Assembly (NCBI GenBank): GCA_020831845.1
Contig: JAFIFV010000117.1
Coordinates: forward strand, 1-64,000
Source of the DNA: Ectothiorhodospiraceae bacterium
GTDB taxonomy: Bacteria > Pseudomonadota > Gammaproteobacteria > Nitrococcales > Aquisalimonadaceae
Length of the DNA stretch: 64,000 bases
Direction: 5' to 3'
Below the pieces are notes generated by a model. It saw only the letters and a list, made by a program, of their open reading frames with translations. It was not told the origin of the DNA and made no database searches. Shown one piece after another: positions 17,947-25,360 of this stretch (position 1 is its first letter; each line of letters opens with the position of its first letter). A program made the translations under genes and the position numbers.

Positions 17947-18401
17947 CGCTGCAAATCCTGCTTCAGTTCGGGCAAAGGGCGCGCGTAAAGAAACCCGAAG
18001 GAGACGCAGCCGTCTTTCTCCCGCACAGCATGGTGGATCTTGTGCGCCTGCACCAGTCTCTTCAGGTAGCCGGAACGCGGTGCGTAGTTGAAGGGCCAGC
18101 GACGGTGCACCAGCCCGTCATGGAACAGGAAGTAGGCCAGACCGTAGGCGGTCATGCCGAAGCCGATCCAGTAGGTTGGGCCGTAATCTCCCGAGCCAAT
18201 GAAGATCAGGACAATCGCCAACCCTGCAAAGACCACCGCGTAGAGATCATTCTTCTCGAACCAGCCCCGGCCGGATGGTTGATGGTGGGACCGGTGCCAG
18301 CCCCAGCCCCAGCCGTGCATGACGTACTTGTGCGCAGCCCAGGCCACCAACTCCATCATCAGGAAGGTGCCAATCAGCAGCAGGGCGTTGATCAGGTACA
18401 T
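17928..18401 (-). CDS. crtZ: Beta-carotene 3-hydroxylase CrtZ
   Basis: A di-iron membrane hydroxylase that converts beta-carotene to zeaxanthin. The 157 residues carry the histidine clusters of the family: His24 and His29 (HKYVMH), His36, His39 and His40 (HRSHH), a further HDGLVH, and HKIHH. Several hydrophobic helices flank them. It is the last gene of a minus-strand unit crtE-ATPase-permease-crtZ, 21 bp after the permease stop, and converges on crtB. Confidence 0.93.
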   Translation of the reverse strand: MYLINALLLIGTFLMMELVAWAAHKYVMHGWGWGWHRSHHQPSGRGWFEKNDLYAVVFAGLAIVLIFIGSGDYGPTYWIGFGMTAYGLAYFLFHDGLVHRRWPFNYAPRSGYLKRLVQAHKIHHAVREKDGCVSFGFLYARPLPELKQDLQRQRESG

Positions 18402-18422
18402 CGTCGGTTCCCGGATAACGGA

Positions 18423-19628
18423 TCAGGTTCGCGCCAGCCGATGCGCGATCAGCACGGCACCCCCCAGGGCGGCCAGCCCCACCCCGCCGAGCACCGCCCA
18501 GGCCGTCAGCAATTCGGCTGCCGGGGCGCCTCGCCAGAGCACCGCCTGGTACGCTTCAATGGCCCAGGCATTGGGCGTGAACCAGCCCAGGTCCTGCAGC
18601 CATGGTGGCATCATGAAACGGGGTACCATGCTACCGCCGACCGCGGACAGAATCAGCACGAAAAAGGTGGATAGCGTCTGCGCCTGCTGGCGTGTGGAAC
18701 AGCTCACGCAAAGCGCCAGCGCCAGGCCGGCCGCCGCCAGCGCTGCCATCAGCGTAGTCATCAACCAGGGCAGGAAGTTCCCGGGGAGGTCCACGCCGTA
18801 GGCCAGCCATGCCACCAGGAATATCAGTCCGATCTGGAGCACGCCCTGGATCACCAGGAACAGCCCCTTGCCCAGAACAACCACGCTACTGCCGCCGGGC
18901 CCGATCAGCAATCGGTCCACCACCCCGCTCTGCCGTTCATCGATCAGGCTGGCTGCGCCCTGCATGGCCGCGAACAGCAGGAACAGCATGGCCACGGCAC
19001 CCGCGTAGTAGTTCACCGCCCCGTCCGAACCGGCCTGCCCCTGCAGGGACTCCTGGGCCACAAGGGGCACCGGTTCGACCGCCTGTTCGGTATCGGCATG
19101 CTCCATTGCCAGGGTCAGTTGCCGGCGCTGTTCGTCGGTATAGCCGTCCAGCAGTATGTCCACCAACTGGACCGTGCGCGTGAGCCCGACCTCAGGCAAC
19201 TCGCGCTGGATCAGCGCCTGTAGTCTTCCGGCAACCATCGGCCCCGCCACCGCCCGGCCACCGTCCGCAATCACCAGGATGCGGGCACTGCCTTCGAGCA
19301 GGGGCGCGGCCAATGGCTCCTGAATGACCACACCGACGTCCGCTTCCCCCATGCGCACGCGTCTGCGGACCTCCGGTTCGTCCATGGCGGCATCGGCGTG
19401 GGCGCGCAGTTGCTCGTCCCGCTGCAGTGCCGTGACCAAAGCCTGGCTGCTCGCATCGTCCACCAGGTCGGCAATGACAATTCGCAAACGCATCTCGTCG
19501 CCGCTGGCCCCGGCGAAGATGGCGGCAAAGATGACGAAAATGATGGGCGGTAGTATGAAGGCCATGGCCAGGGCGCCGCGGTCACGCAACAAGCCTAGCC
19601 ACATCACGCGCAGGATGGCCAGGATCAT
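18423..19628 (-). CDS. ABC-2 type transporter permease
   Basis: A 401-residue inner-membrane permease of the YhhJ/YbhR (ABC-2) class: one N-terminal membrane helix (about 20-45), a large extracytoplasmic domain (about 50-225), then about five helices in the last 170 residues. The start ATG at 19628 overlaps the stop of the ATPase gene by 4 bp, so the two subunits are coupled. This family exports drugs, lipids or other hydrophobic compounds. It lies inside a carotenoid operon between crtE and crtZ; the substrate is unknown, and a carotenoid or membrane lipid would be an inference from position only. Confidence 0.88.
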   Translation of the reverse strand: MILAILRVMWLGLLRDRGALAMAFILPPIIFVIFAAIFAGASGDEMRLRIVIADLVDDASSQALVTALQRDEQLRAHADAAMDEPEVRRRVRMGEADVGVVIQEPLAAPLLEGSARILVIADGGRAVAGPMVAGRLQALIQRELPEVGLTRTVQLVDILLDGYTDEQRRQLTLAMEHADTEQAVEPVPLVAQESLQGQAGSDGAVNYYAGAVAMLFLLFAAMQGAASLIDERQSGVVDRLLIGPGGSSVVVLGKGLFLVIQGVLQIGLIFLVAWLAYGVDLPGNFLPWLMTTLMAALAAAGLALALCVSCSTRQQAQTLSTFFVLILSAVGGSMVPRFMMPPWLQDLGWFTPNAWAIEAYQAVLWRGAPAAELLTAWAVLGGVGLAALGGAVLIAHRLART

Positions 19629-20605
19629 CGCCGCACGCCCCGAGTCGCTGTCAGTCGCTGGAACAGGCTGCTCAGATCCGGCCGGCGCAGGCGCAGTTCC
19701 CGCACCTGCATCCCCGCCGTTTCCAGCGCGCCGGTCAGGGCATCCGCCGGTTCGCTGCCGGCATGCGACTCCCCCCACCAGATCCTGGCATCCGCCGTCG
19801 CCGCCAGCCCGTGCGCCGCCAGGGCTTTCTGCTGGGCGGCGGCGGGTTCCCGCTCCAGGGTGATGCGCAGTTCCCGCCGGTCGCCGAATGCCTGCGTGAG
19901 CAAGGCATCTGGCGCGCCCTGCGTGTCCACGCGCCCCTCCAGCAGGAAGCCGACCCGATCGGACAGCGAGGCCGCCTGATCCATGTCGTGGGTGGTGAGC
20001 AGCACGGCCATGCCGGAATGCGCAAGCGTGCGGACCAGTTGCTGGATCGCCTGGCGAGCGTCGATATCGACACCCACGGTGGGCTCATCCAGCAACATCA
20101 GGCGCGGCCGGTGAACGATCGCTGCTGCGATGTTCACGCGCCGTTGATAGCCACCCGACAACTGCCGCACCTGTTGTCCGGACCGCGAATCCAGACCGGT
20201 CACCGACAGTGCGAAGTTCACCGCCTCGGCGATATGTGATCGTGTCACACCCGCCAGCCGCGCAAATGTCTGGAGATTCTCGCGTGCCGTCAAATGCGGG
20301 TATAGAGCAATCTCCTGGGGTACCAGTCCAAGCGCGCGACGGGCCGACGCCGACTCGCCAGGGGTGCGTCCCAGCAGTTCCACAAACCCTGACGCAGGTC
20401 GGAAACGGCCGCAGAGCAGTTTCACCAACGTCGTCTTGCCGGCGCCGTTCGGTCCCAGCAACGTGAAGATCTCGCCGTTTCGGATTTCCAGGTTCAGGCC
20501 ACGAAGCACCGGTCGGCCTGGATAACCGAAGTGCAGATCGGAAACACGGAGCACGAGGGAGTCGTCTGGCACGGCGGCCGTCTCTCGGAGGGTAGCACTC
20601 GCCAT
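19625..20605 (-). CDS. ABC transporter ATP-binding protein
   Basis: The ATPase partner of the ABC-2 permease. The 326 residues show a Walker A motif (LLGPNGAGKTT), Q loop (LVPQEIALYP), ABC signature (RQLSGGYQRRVNIAAA), Walker B (LMLLDEPTVGVD) and switch histidine (LLTTHDMD). About 90 C-terminal residues follow the ATPase core, as in drug- and lipid-export systems. It starts 5 bp after the crtE stop and overlaps the permease start by 4 bp, placing it firmly in the crtE operon. Confidence 0.93.
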   Translation of the reverse strand: MASATLRETAAVPDDSLVLRVSDLHFGYPGRPVLRGLNLEIRNGEIFTLLGPNGAGKTTLVKLLCGRFRPASGFVELLGRTPGESASARRALGLVPQEIALYPHLTARENLQTFARLAGVTRSHIAEAVNFALSVTGLDSRSGQQVRQLSGGYQRRVNIAAAIVHRPRLMLLDEPTVGVDIDARQAIQQLVRTLAHSGMAVLLTTHDMDQAASLSDRVGFLLEGRVDTQGAPDALLTQAFGDRRELRITLEREPAAAQQKALAAHGLAATADARIWWGESHAGSEPADALTGALETAGMQVRELRLRRPDLSSLFQRLTATRGVRR

Positions 20606-20610
20606 CGGCT

Positions 20611-21534
20611 TCAGGACCGCGCCAGTTCCACGCTCTGGAGGATGAAATCCTGGAGCACGCCACGACGGTCGCTGCAGCCTTCCAGGAAAGCCAGCGCCCG
20701 ATCCGTATGCAGTTTTACCGCTTCCCGCACGCCCTCTTCACCCATCAGCTTCACAAGCGTGGCCTTGTGCTGATCCTGGAATACGTTTTTTCCCAGTTCG
20801 GCCGGACAGCCAATCTGATCCAGCAGATCGTCCCTGGCCTGAAACGCCTGGCCCAACGCATCGGCGAACTCCTGCAGCGCGCGCACGCAGTCATCGTTCA
20901 CCCCTGCCACCGTACCTCCCATTTCCGCCGCCAGGCGGAACAGCATTCCCGTTTTCAGGTGATTGATTTCTTCCAGCAAACTGGCATTACGGATGCTGGC
21001 GCGCTCGTGCAGATCTCTGTTCTGACCGGCGGCCAATCCCTCCGGGCCTATGACAAAGGCGAGACGCGAAACCAGCTTCAGACGCTTCTCTGCGCTCAAG
21101 GTAGAAGATGAGGAAACCACCACAAAGGCCTGATTCATGAGCGAAACTGCTGCCAGGATGGCGGTATCCTCACCATACAGGCGATGCAGCGTGGGGAGGC
21201 CCCGGCGCAACTCCGCGTTATCCATGGAAGGCAGGTCATCCAGAATCAGCGACGCGGTGTGGACCATCTCGACGGCGCATGCCAGATCCAGGGCATCGCG
21301 CCAGTCGGCCCCACAATGGGCCGCAGTGAGCAACACCAGCAACGGCCGCACCCGCTTCCCCGGCGCCAGCAGACTGTACCGCATTGCCTGACTCAATGCC
21401 CTGGGCGCGCTGGCATTGGAAGGCACCAATACATCCAGGCGCTCCTCGACTGCGATGCGCAGGGTCTGGAGATCCCAGATTGTCCGGTTCGAGGAGGATA
21501 CTGCTGCAGAATCGGCTGGACGGCTCGGACCCAC
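20611..21534 (-). CDS. crtE: Geranylgeranyl diphosphate synthase CrtE
   Basis: A trans-prenyl diphosphate synthase that supplies C20 precursor for carotenoids. The 307 residues contain the first aspartate-rich motif in HTASLILDDLPSMD, the second in QARDDLLDQ, and the GKRVRPLL substrate motif. The HTASLILDD wording favours CrtE over farnesyl diphosphate synthase IspA, though that cannot be excluded. A GTG at 21534 is the start used; no strong ribosome site is visible. It heads the crtE-ATPase-permease-crtZ unit. The upstream gap 21535-21693 shows no clear promoter. Confidence 0.88.
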   Translation of the reverse strand: MGPSRPADSAAVSSSNRTIWDLQTLRIAVEERLDVLVPSNASAPRALSQAMRYSLLAPGKRVRPLLVLLTAAHCGADWRDALDLACAVEMVHTASLILDDLPSMDNAELRRGLPTLHRLYGEDTAILAAVSLMNQAFVVVSSSSTLSAEKRLKLVSRLAFVIGPEGLAAGQNRDLHERASIRNASLLEEINHLKTGMLFRLAAEMGGTVAGVNDDCVRALQEFADALGQAFQARDDLLDQIGCPAELGKNVFQDQHKATLVKLMGEEGVREAVKLHTDRALAFLEGCSDRRGVLQDFILQSVELARS

Positions 21535-21693
21535 TGGCTCAACCCCATTTGATCGTTATGGCCTCAGACTGGCGGCGGCCAGCCCAACATTATCAAGGAG
21601 CCGCACATTCGGAACCGGCCGTTCCAGAACAGAAAAGCACGAATCGCGTATGCAGCCAAGCTCGCACATTGGTATTGAGTACGGCCACAGTGA

Positions 21694-22191
21694 CTAGTTC
21701 CAGCTCGCCCGGTCACCGACGCGCAGCCCCCTGGCTTCGGCCTCCCCTTCCGCCATCTCCAGGGCGTAGCGGATGGGCTCGGAAGGCCCGACCAACTGGG
21801 GTCCGAGCGGCATATGGGCTATTTCGACGACCCGTCGATCCTGATCCAGGAACAGGATATCCAACGGGACATGGACGTTGGACATATGGAATTGCGGGCG
21901 AACGGCCCGGGGAAACACGAACAGGATCGGGTTGCGCCGCACCACCTCGGGACACAGGTGCTGCATGCCGGCGGCGCGCTGTTCCGTAGTCTCCGCGAGT
22001 CGCACGCTGGTGGTCCAGCGTCCCCGTCCCTCGGAATCCCGGATACGCAGCTCTGCCCTGGCCATGCTGACCAGGGCTGGCGTTTCCTCCCGGCACGCCT
22101 CCGGAGCCGGCGACAGCGCCGACCCGGAGAACGGCCAGAAGGCGAGCAGGACTCCCGCCAGAATGAACCCGATGACGCAGCGCGTTGCCAA
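21694..22191 (-). CDS. DUF192 family exported protein
   Basis: A 165-residue protein with an N-terminal signal or anchor helix (about 6-25) and the DUF192 fold. Family signatures seen are RLAETTEQRAAGMQHL, FVFPRAVRPQFHMSNVHVPLDILFLD and a C-terminal AEARGLRVGDRASW. The function of the family is not established. The only reasonable start is a TTG at 22191, 5 bp after the stop of the symporter gene, so it is probably expressed with that gene. Confidence 0.82.
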   Translation of the reverse strand: MATRCVIGFILAGVLLAFWPFSGSALSPAPEACREETPALVSMARAELRIRDSEGRGRWTTSVRLAETTEQRAAGMQHLCPEVVRRNPILFVFPRAVRPQFHMSNVHVPLDILFLDQDRRVVEIAHMPLGPQLVGPSEPIRYALEMAEGEAEARGLRVGDRASWN

Positions 22192-22196
22192 GGCCG

Positions 22197-23570
22197 TCAG
22201 AACAGGCCGAGCGCGTTCAGGAACACCAGGATCACCGCCGCCGGAGCCACGAAGCGGGTGGTCAGGAGCCAGACGCGGAAACCGGTCGAGGCGACATCCA
22301 GACCGAGTTCGTCAGTGACGCTCTCCAGACGCATGAACCAGGCAGCGAACAAGGCGATCAGCAGCCCCCCCAGTGGCAACATGATGTCGTTGGAGATGAA
22401 CTCCAGCACGCCGAAGATATTCTCGTCCATGCCGGGAATAATCCGGATATCCGCCCAGGCGTTCAGCGACAGGCCGGCAGCAATGCCCAGCAACCAGATC
22501 GCCGCGGCAATGGCCGAGGTCGCTCCGGCGCGGCTCATGGCCGTGGCCTCGGTCACATAGGCTACCGCGGGTTCAAGAAGCGAGATACCGGACGTCACCG
22601 CCGCAACGGTGAGCAGGACGAAGAACAGCAGACCGAGGATGAAGCCGAACGGAATGCCGCCGAAGACCACCGGCAGCGTCTCGAACACCAGCCCCGGACC
22701 GGCGCCCGGCTCCATGCCCACGGCAAACACCACCGGGAAGATGGCCAGCCCGGCAATGATGGCGGTCAGCGTATCCATACCCACGATCCAGCCCGTCGCG
22801 ACCGGTATGGATTCGGTTCGCGGCAGATAGGCCCCGTAGACCATGATCGCGCCCATGCCCAGGCTGAGCGTGAAGAAAGCCTGGCCCAGAGCCGCCAGCA
22901 CGGACGCCCCGGTCAGGTCACCGAAATTCGGGGAGAACATGAAGCCGAGCGCGGTACCGAAGCCGCCGGTGGTCATGCCGTAGACAACCATCACCAGCAG
23001 AATCATGAACAGCAGCGGCATCAGGATGGTAACGGCCCGCTGGAGCCCCTTGCGCACCCCTGCGGCAACGATCACCACCAGAATGATCATGAATAGCGTA
23101 TGCCACAGGAGAACCAGCGAGGGGCTTCCGACCAGGCTGCCGAACATGCCCGAAGCGGCGGTGGGTTCGATACCGGAGAAGTTGTTCAGCAGCGCCTGCA
23201 ATGCGTAGTACAGCGCCCAGCCACCGACGACGCTGTAGAAGGAAAGAATGAGAAAGCCCGCCAGTACCCCGAGCCAGCCGAGCAGCTTCCACTGGCTGCT
23301 CAGGCCTTCCTCCCGTGCCACGGTTTTCAGCGCGTTGATGGGGCTGCGCTTGCCGCGGCGCCCGATCATCACCTCGGCCATCATGATTGGCAAGCCGACC
23401 AGGAGTATGCAGGCCAGGTAGACGATCACGAAAGCGCCGCCGCCGTTCTCACCCACCAGGTACGGGAACCGCCAGATGTTTCCCAACCCGACCGCTGAGC
23501 CGGTCGCGGCCAGCACGAACACCATGCCGCTGGACCACTCGCCGTGAATCGACTGCCGTGACTCCGCCAT
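22197..23570 (-). CDS. Sodium:neurotransmitter symporter family transporter
   Basis: A 457-residue transporter of the NSS (LeuT-like) family, which takes up amino acids or related amines with sodium ions. The first helix has the signature ATGSAVGLGNIWRFPYLVGENGGGAF that forms the sodium and substrate sites. About twelve hydrophobic segments follow. GAGGAA precedes the ATG. The substrate cannot be told from the sequence. Confidence 0.9.
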   Translation of the reverse strand: MAESRQSIHGEWSSGMVFVLAATGSAVGLGNIWRFPYLVGENGGGAFVIVYLACILLVGLPIMMAEVMIGRRGKRSPINALKTVAREEGLSSQWKLLGWLGVLAGFLILSFYSVVGGWALYYALQALLNNFSGIEPTAASGMFGSLVGSPSLVLLWHTLFMIILVVIVAAGVRKGLQRAVTILMPLLFMILLVMVVYGMTTGGFGTALGFMFSPNFGDLTGASVLAALGQAFFTLSLGMGAIMVYGAYLPRTESIPVATGWIVGMDTLTAIIAGLAIFPVVFAVGMEPGAGPGLVFETLPVVFGGIPFGFILGLLFFVLLTVAAVTSGISLLEPAVAYVTEATAMSRAGATSAIAAAIWLLGIAAGLSLNAWADIRIIPGMDENIFGVLEFISNDIMLPLGGLLIALFAAWFMRLESVTDELGLDVASTGFRVWLLTTRFVAPAAVILVFLNALGLF

Positions 23571-23664
23571 TATCGTTATTTCCTCTGTTACAAGCGGGCT
23601 TCAACAGAGTCTGCCATTGGAGGGAAGGCTTGCAAACAGGCAGGTGGCGGCAAAGAGCCCTGCT

Positions 23665-24276
23665 TCAGAATCCCGGGGCGGCGCCGTCGTTCGCCCTTTC
23701 CGGGCGCAGTGCCACCAGAAGCGCCTGGTCGCGGAATCCCCGGCGGTGGTCGCCGAGATCACGCTCTTCCCGGTATACCACCGGGTCGAGGTGCGGAAAC
23801 AGCCGCAGCAGCTCGCCCTGCCCAAGAAGAAATTCCGGGTTGGCGGGTCCGAGGCCCTGCACTTTCAGTCGGGTAAATGTCTGATAGAACAGCAGACCGC
23901 CGGGACGAAGTGCCTGCTCCAGGTGCTGACAGAGGGAGCGTTCGAGGAAACGGCTGACCACGATCACGTCGAAGCTGCCGGCTGCCGGAGGCTCGGCAAC
24001 CACATCCCTCACCACCCCTTTCAGGGACAGGGCTTCGCGGCCGGCAAAAGCGTTCAGCGCATCGATCGCCACCGGCGACAGATCCCAGGCCTCGGTGGCA
24101 AGGCCGTGGCGGGCCAACAGCTGCGCATTCCCACCCAGGCCGCTGGCCAGATCCAGCGCCGAACCTCGTGCGGGAAGCAGGTGGAGATTATCCCGCAGCA
24201 CTTCTGCCGCGGCCGCGGCTTGTGGAGTAGCGTTGCGGTAGCGCGCATCCCAGCGCTGGCGTAGCTCATGGGTCAT
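23665..24276 (-). CDS. SAM-dependent methyltransferase, class I
   Basis: A 203-residue methyltransferase. Motif I is ALDLASGLGGNAQLLARHG, followed by WDLSPVAIDAL, DVVAEPP and SFDVIVVSRFLERSLCQHLEQALRPGGLLFYQTF, the standard class I order. It is of the TehB-like short type; the substrate is unknown. The start at 24276 has a G-rich ribosome site. It lies just downstream of tRNA-Leu, and longer reading in this frame would run back through that tRNA. Confidence 0.83.
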   Translation of the reverse strand: MTHELRQRWDARYRNATPQAAAAAEVLRDNLHLLPARGSALDLASGLGGNAQLLARHGLATEAWDLSPVAIDALNAFAGREALSLKGVVRDVVAEPPAAGSFDVIVVSRFLERSLCQHLEQALRPGGLLFYQTFTRLKVQGLGPANPEFLLGQGELLRLFPHLDPVVYREERDLGDHRRGFRDQALLVALRPERANDGAAPGF

Positions 24277-24308
24277 CGCGCCCCCCGGTGCCGACCGCCA
24301 GACCTTGA

Positions 24309-24395
24309 TGGTGCCCGGAGCCGGACTCGAACCGGCACGACCATGCGGTCGAGAGATTTTAAGTCTCTTGCGTCTACCAATTCCGCCATCCGGGC
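24309..24395 (-). tRNA. tRNA-Leu (anticodon TAA)
   Basis: An 87-nt gene including an encoded CCA. The acceptor arms GCCCGGA and TCCGGGC pair fully. The anticodon arm AGAGA-CTTAAAA-TCTCT gives TAA, reading UUA. A long variable arm typical of tRNA-Leu and an intact GTTCGAGTC T loop are present. It is last in a Gly-Cys-Leu series that matches glyW-cysT-leuZ of E. coli. Confidence 0.97.
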
Positions 24396-24423
24396 CAGCA
24401 GGGAAAACGGTCGAATCGGGATA

Positions 24424-24497
24424 TGGAGGCTCGGGCCGGAATCGAACCGACGTACACGGCTTTGCAGGCCGCTGCATCACCACTCTGCCACCGAGCC
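24424..24497 (-). tRNA. tRNA-Cys (anticodon GCA)
   Basis: A 74-nt gene with encoded CCA. Acceptor arms GGCTCGG and CCGAGCC pair fully, the discriminator base is U as cysteinyl-tRNA synthetase requires, the anticodon loop holds GCA, and the T loop is the standard TTCGATT. It lies 28 bp upstream of tRNA-Leu in the direction of transcription. Confidence 0.97.
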
Positions 24498-24508
24498 CCG
24501 GTGTGCGC

Positions 24509-24537
24509 CGTGTATGTTAACAAGCACGGCCGTTCAA
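24509..24537 (-). promoter_or_regulatory. Candidate promoter of tRNA-Cys/tRNA-Leu
   Basis: On the minus strand TTGAAC (24532-24537), a 17-bp spacer and TACACG (24509-24514) form a sigma-70 promoter with a good -35 box and a weak -10 box. A GCGC sequence follows the -10 box, like the GC-rich discriminators of stable-RNA promoters. It lies between the terminator at 24571-24600 and the start of tRNA-Cys. Confidence 0.45.
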
Positions 24538-24570
24538 GGCGAGATCGTGAACCGCCGGGTGAGAGCGGTT

Positions 24571-24600
24571 CAAACACAAAGCCCCGGCGTTGGCCGGGGC
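24571..24600 (-). terminator. Intrinsic terminator between tRNA-Gly and tRNA-Cys
   Basis: GCCCCGGC (24581-24588) pairs with GCCGGGGC (24593-24600) across a 4-base loop, and the minus-strand continuation is TTTGTGTTTG. It would stop transcription coming from pgsA and tRNA-Gly before tRNA-Cys. Confidence 0.85.
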
Positions 24601-24635
24601 TTGCGGTAACGTGCAGGCCACGCTTCCTTAAAACG

Positions 24636-24711
24636 TGGCGCGGTAAACGAGACTCCAACTCGCGACCCCAACCTTGGCAAGGTTGTGCTCTACCAACTGA
24701 GCTATTCCCGC
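24636..24711 (-). tRNA. tRNA-Gly (anticodon GCC), atypical and possibly decayed
   Basis: A 76-nt gene almost identical to standard tRNA-Gly(GCC) through its first 50 bases, with anticodon loop TTGCCAA. Three departures stand out. The T loop reads TTGGAGT instead of TTCGAGT, replacing the nearly invariant C56. The acceptor stem GCGGGAA/TTACCGC has a G-A mismatch at position 5:68. The discriminator is G rather than the U that glycyl-tRNA synthetase prefers in bacteria. CCA is encoded. It follows pgsA as glyW does in E. coli. It may be a pseudogene or a modified functional copy. Confidence 0.85.
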
Positions 24712-24787
24712 GTCAGACAGGCGGCTATTTTATGCCTCCCGCGCCGGCTGTCAACCCTGGCCGGAGAGGAATCGGCCCGGAAGGCGG

Positions 24788-25357
24788 CTATCGCGCCCGC
24801 TCCGTTTCACCTATGACCACCCAGGCGGCGCGCAGATAGACCACCATCGACCACAGGGTAAGTGCGGCAGCGATGAGCAACAGGACCACACCCAGCGCGT
24901 AGACGGGAATGCCGAGCAGGTCATCCCGGTAGAGCAGCAGCAGGATTGCCGTCATCTGCGCCGCCGTCTTGAACTTGCCGATGGCGTTCACGGCCACCTT
25001 GGCGCGTTTGCCCAACTCCGCCATCCACTCCCGCAGGGCGGAAACAGTGATCTCCCGCCCGATGATCACCGACACCGCCAGCGCGAACCAGGGACTAGGG
25101 TCCACGACCAGCAGGGCAATCAACGCCACGGCCACCATCAGTTTGTCGGCCACCGGGTCGAGGAATGCCCCGAACGCCGAGGTCTGGTTCAGCCTCCTGG
25201 CCAGATAACCGTCGGCCCAATCGGTAATCGCGGCAAAAGCGAAAATCACCGCAGCAGCCACGTTCGCCCAGCCAAACGGCAGGAAGAACACCAGCCCGAA
25301 CACCGGGATCATTGCGATGCGAGCCAGTGTCAGTATGTTCGGGATGTTCATCGGCAT
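24788..25357 (-). CDS. pgsA: CDP-diacylglycerol-glycerol-3-phosphate 3-phosphatidyltransferase
   Basis: Makes phosphatidylglycerol phosphate from CDP-diacylglycerol and glycerol 3-phosphate at the inner membrane, the first step to phosphatidylglycerol and cardiolipin. The 189 residues have about five to six hydrophobic helices and the CDP-alcohol phosphotransferase motif DG-x2-AR-x8-G-x3-D-x3-D (from DGYLARRLNQTSAFGAFLDPVAD). It begins 3 bp after the uvrC stop and is followed by tRNA genes, the same order as in E. coli. Confidence 0.95.
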   Translation of the reverse strand: MPMNIPNILTLARIAMIPVFGLVFFLPFGWANVAAAVIFAFAAITDWADGYLARRLNQTSAFGAFLDPVADKLMVAVALIALLVVDPSPWFALAVSVIIGREITVSALREWMAELGKRAKVAVNAIGKFKTAAQMTAILLLLYRDDLLGIPVYALGVVLLLIAAALTLWSMVVYLRAAWVVIGETERAR

Positions 25358-25360
25358 GGG

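Noticed and set aside
21611-21625. Palindrome GGAAC-CGGCC-GTTCC upstream of crtE as an operator
   Set aside because: A single short palindrome with no known regulator match and no mapped promoter beside it; not enough to annotate.
24277-24787. tRNA-Gly 3' end as a phage or island attachment site
   Set aside because: The altered 3' half is suggestive, but there is no integrase, no second attachment copy and no foreign gene nearby; the neighbourhood is the conserved pgsA-tRNA order.
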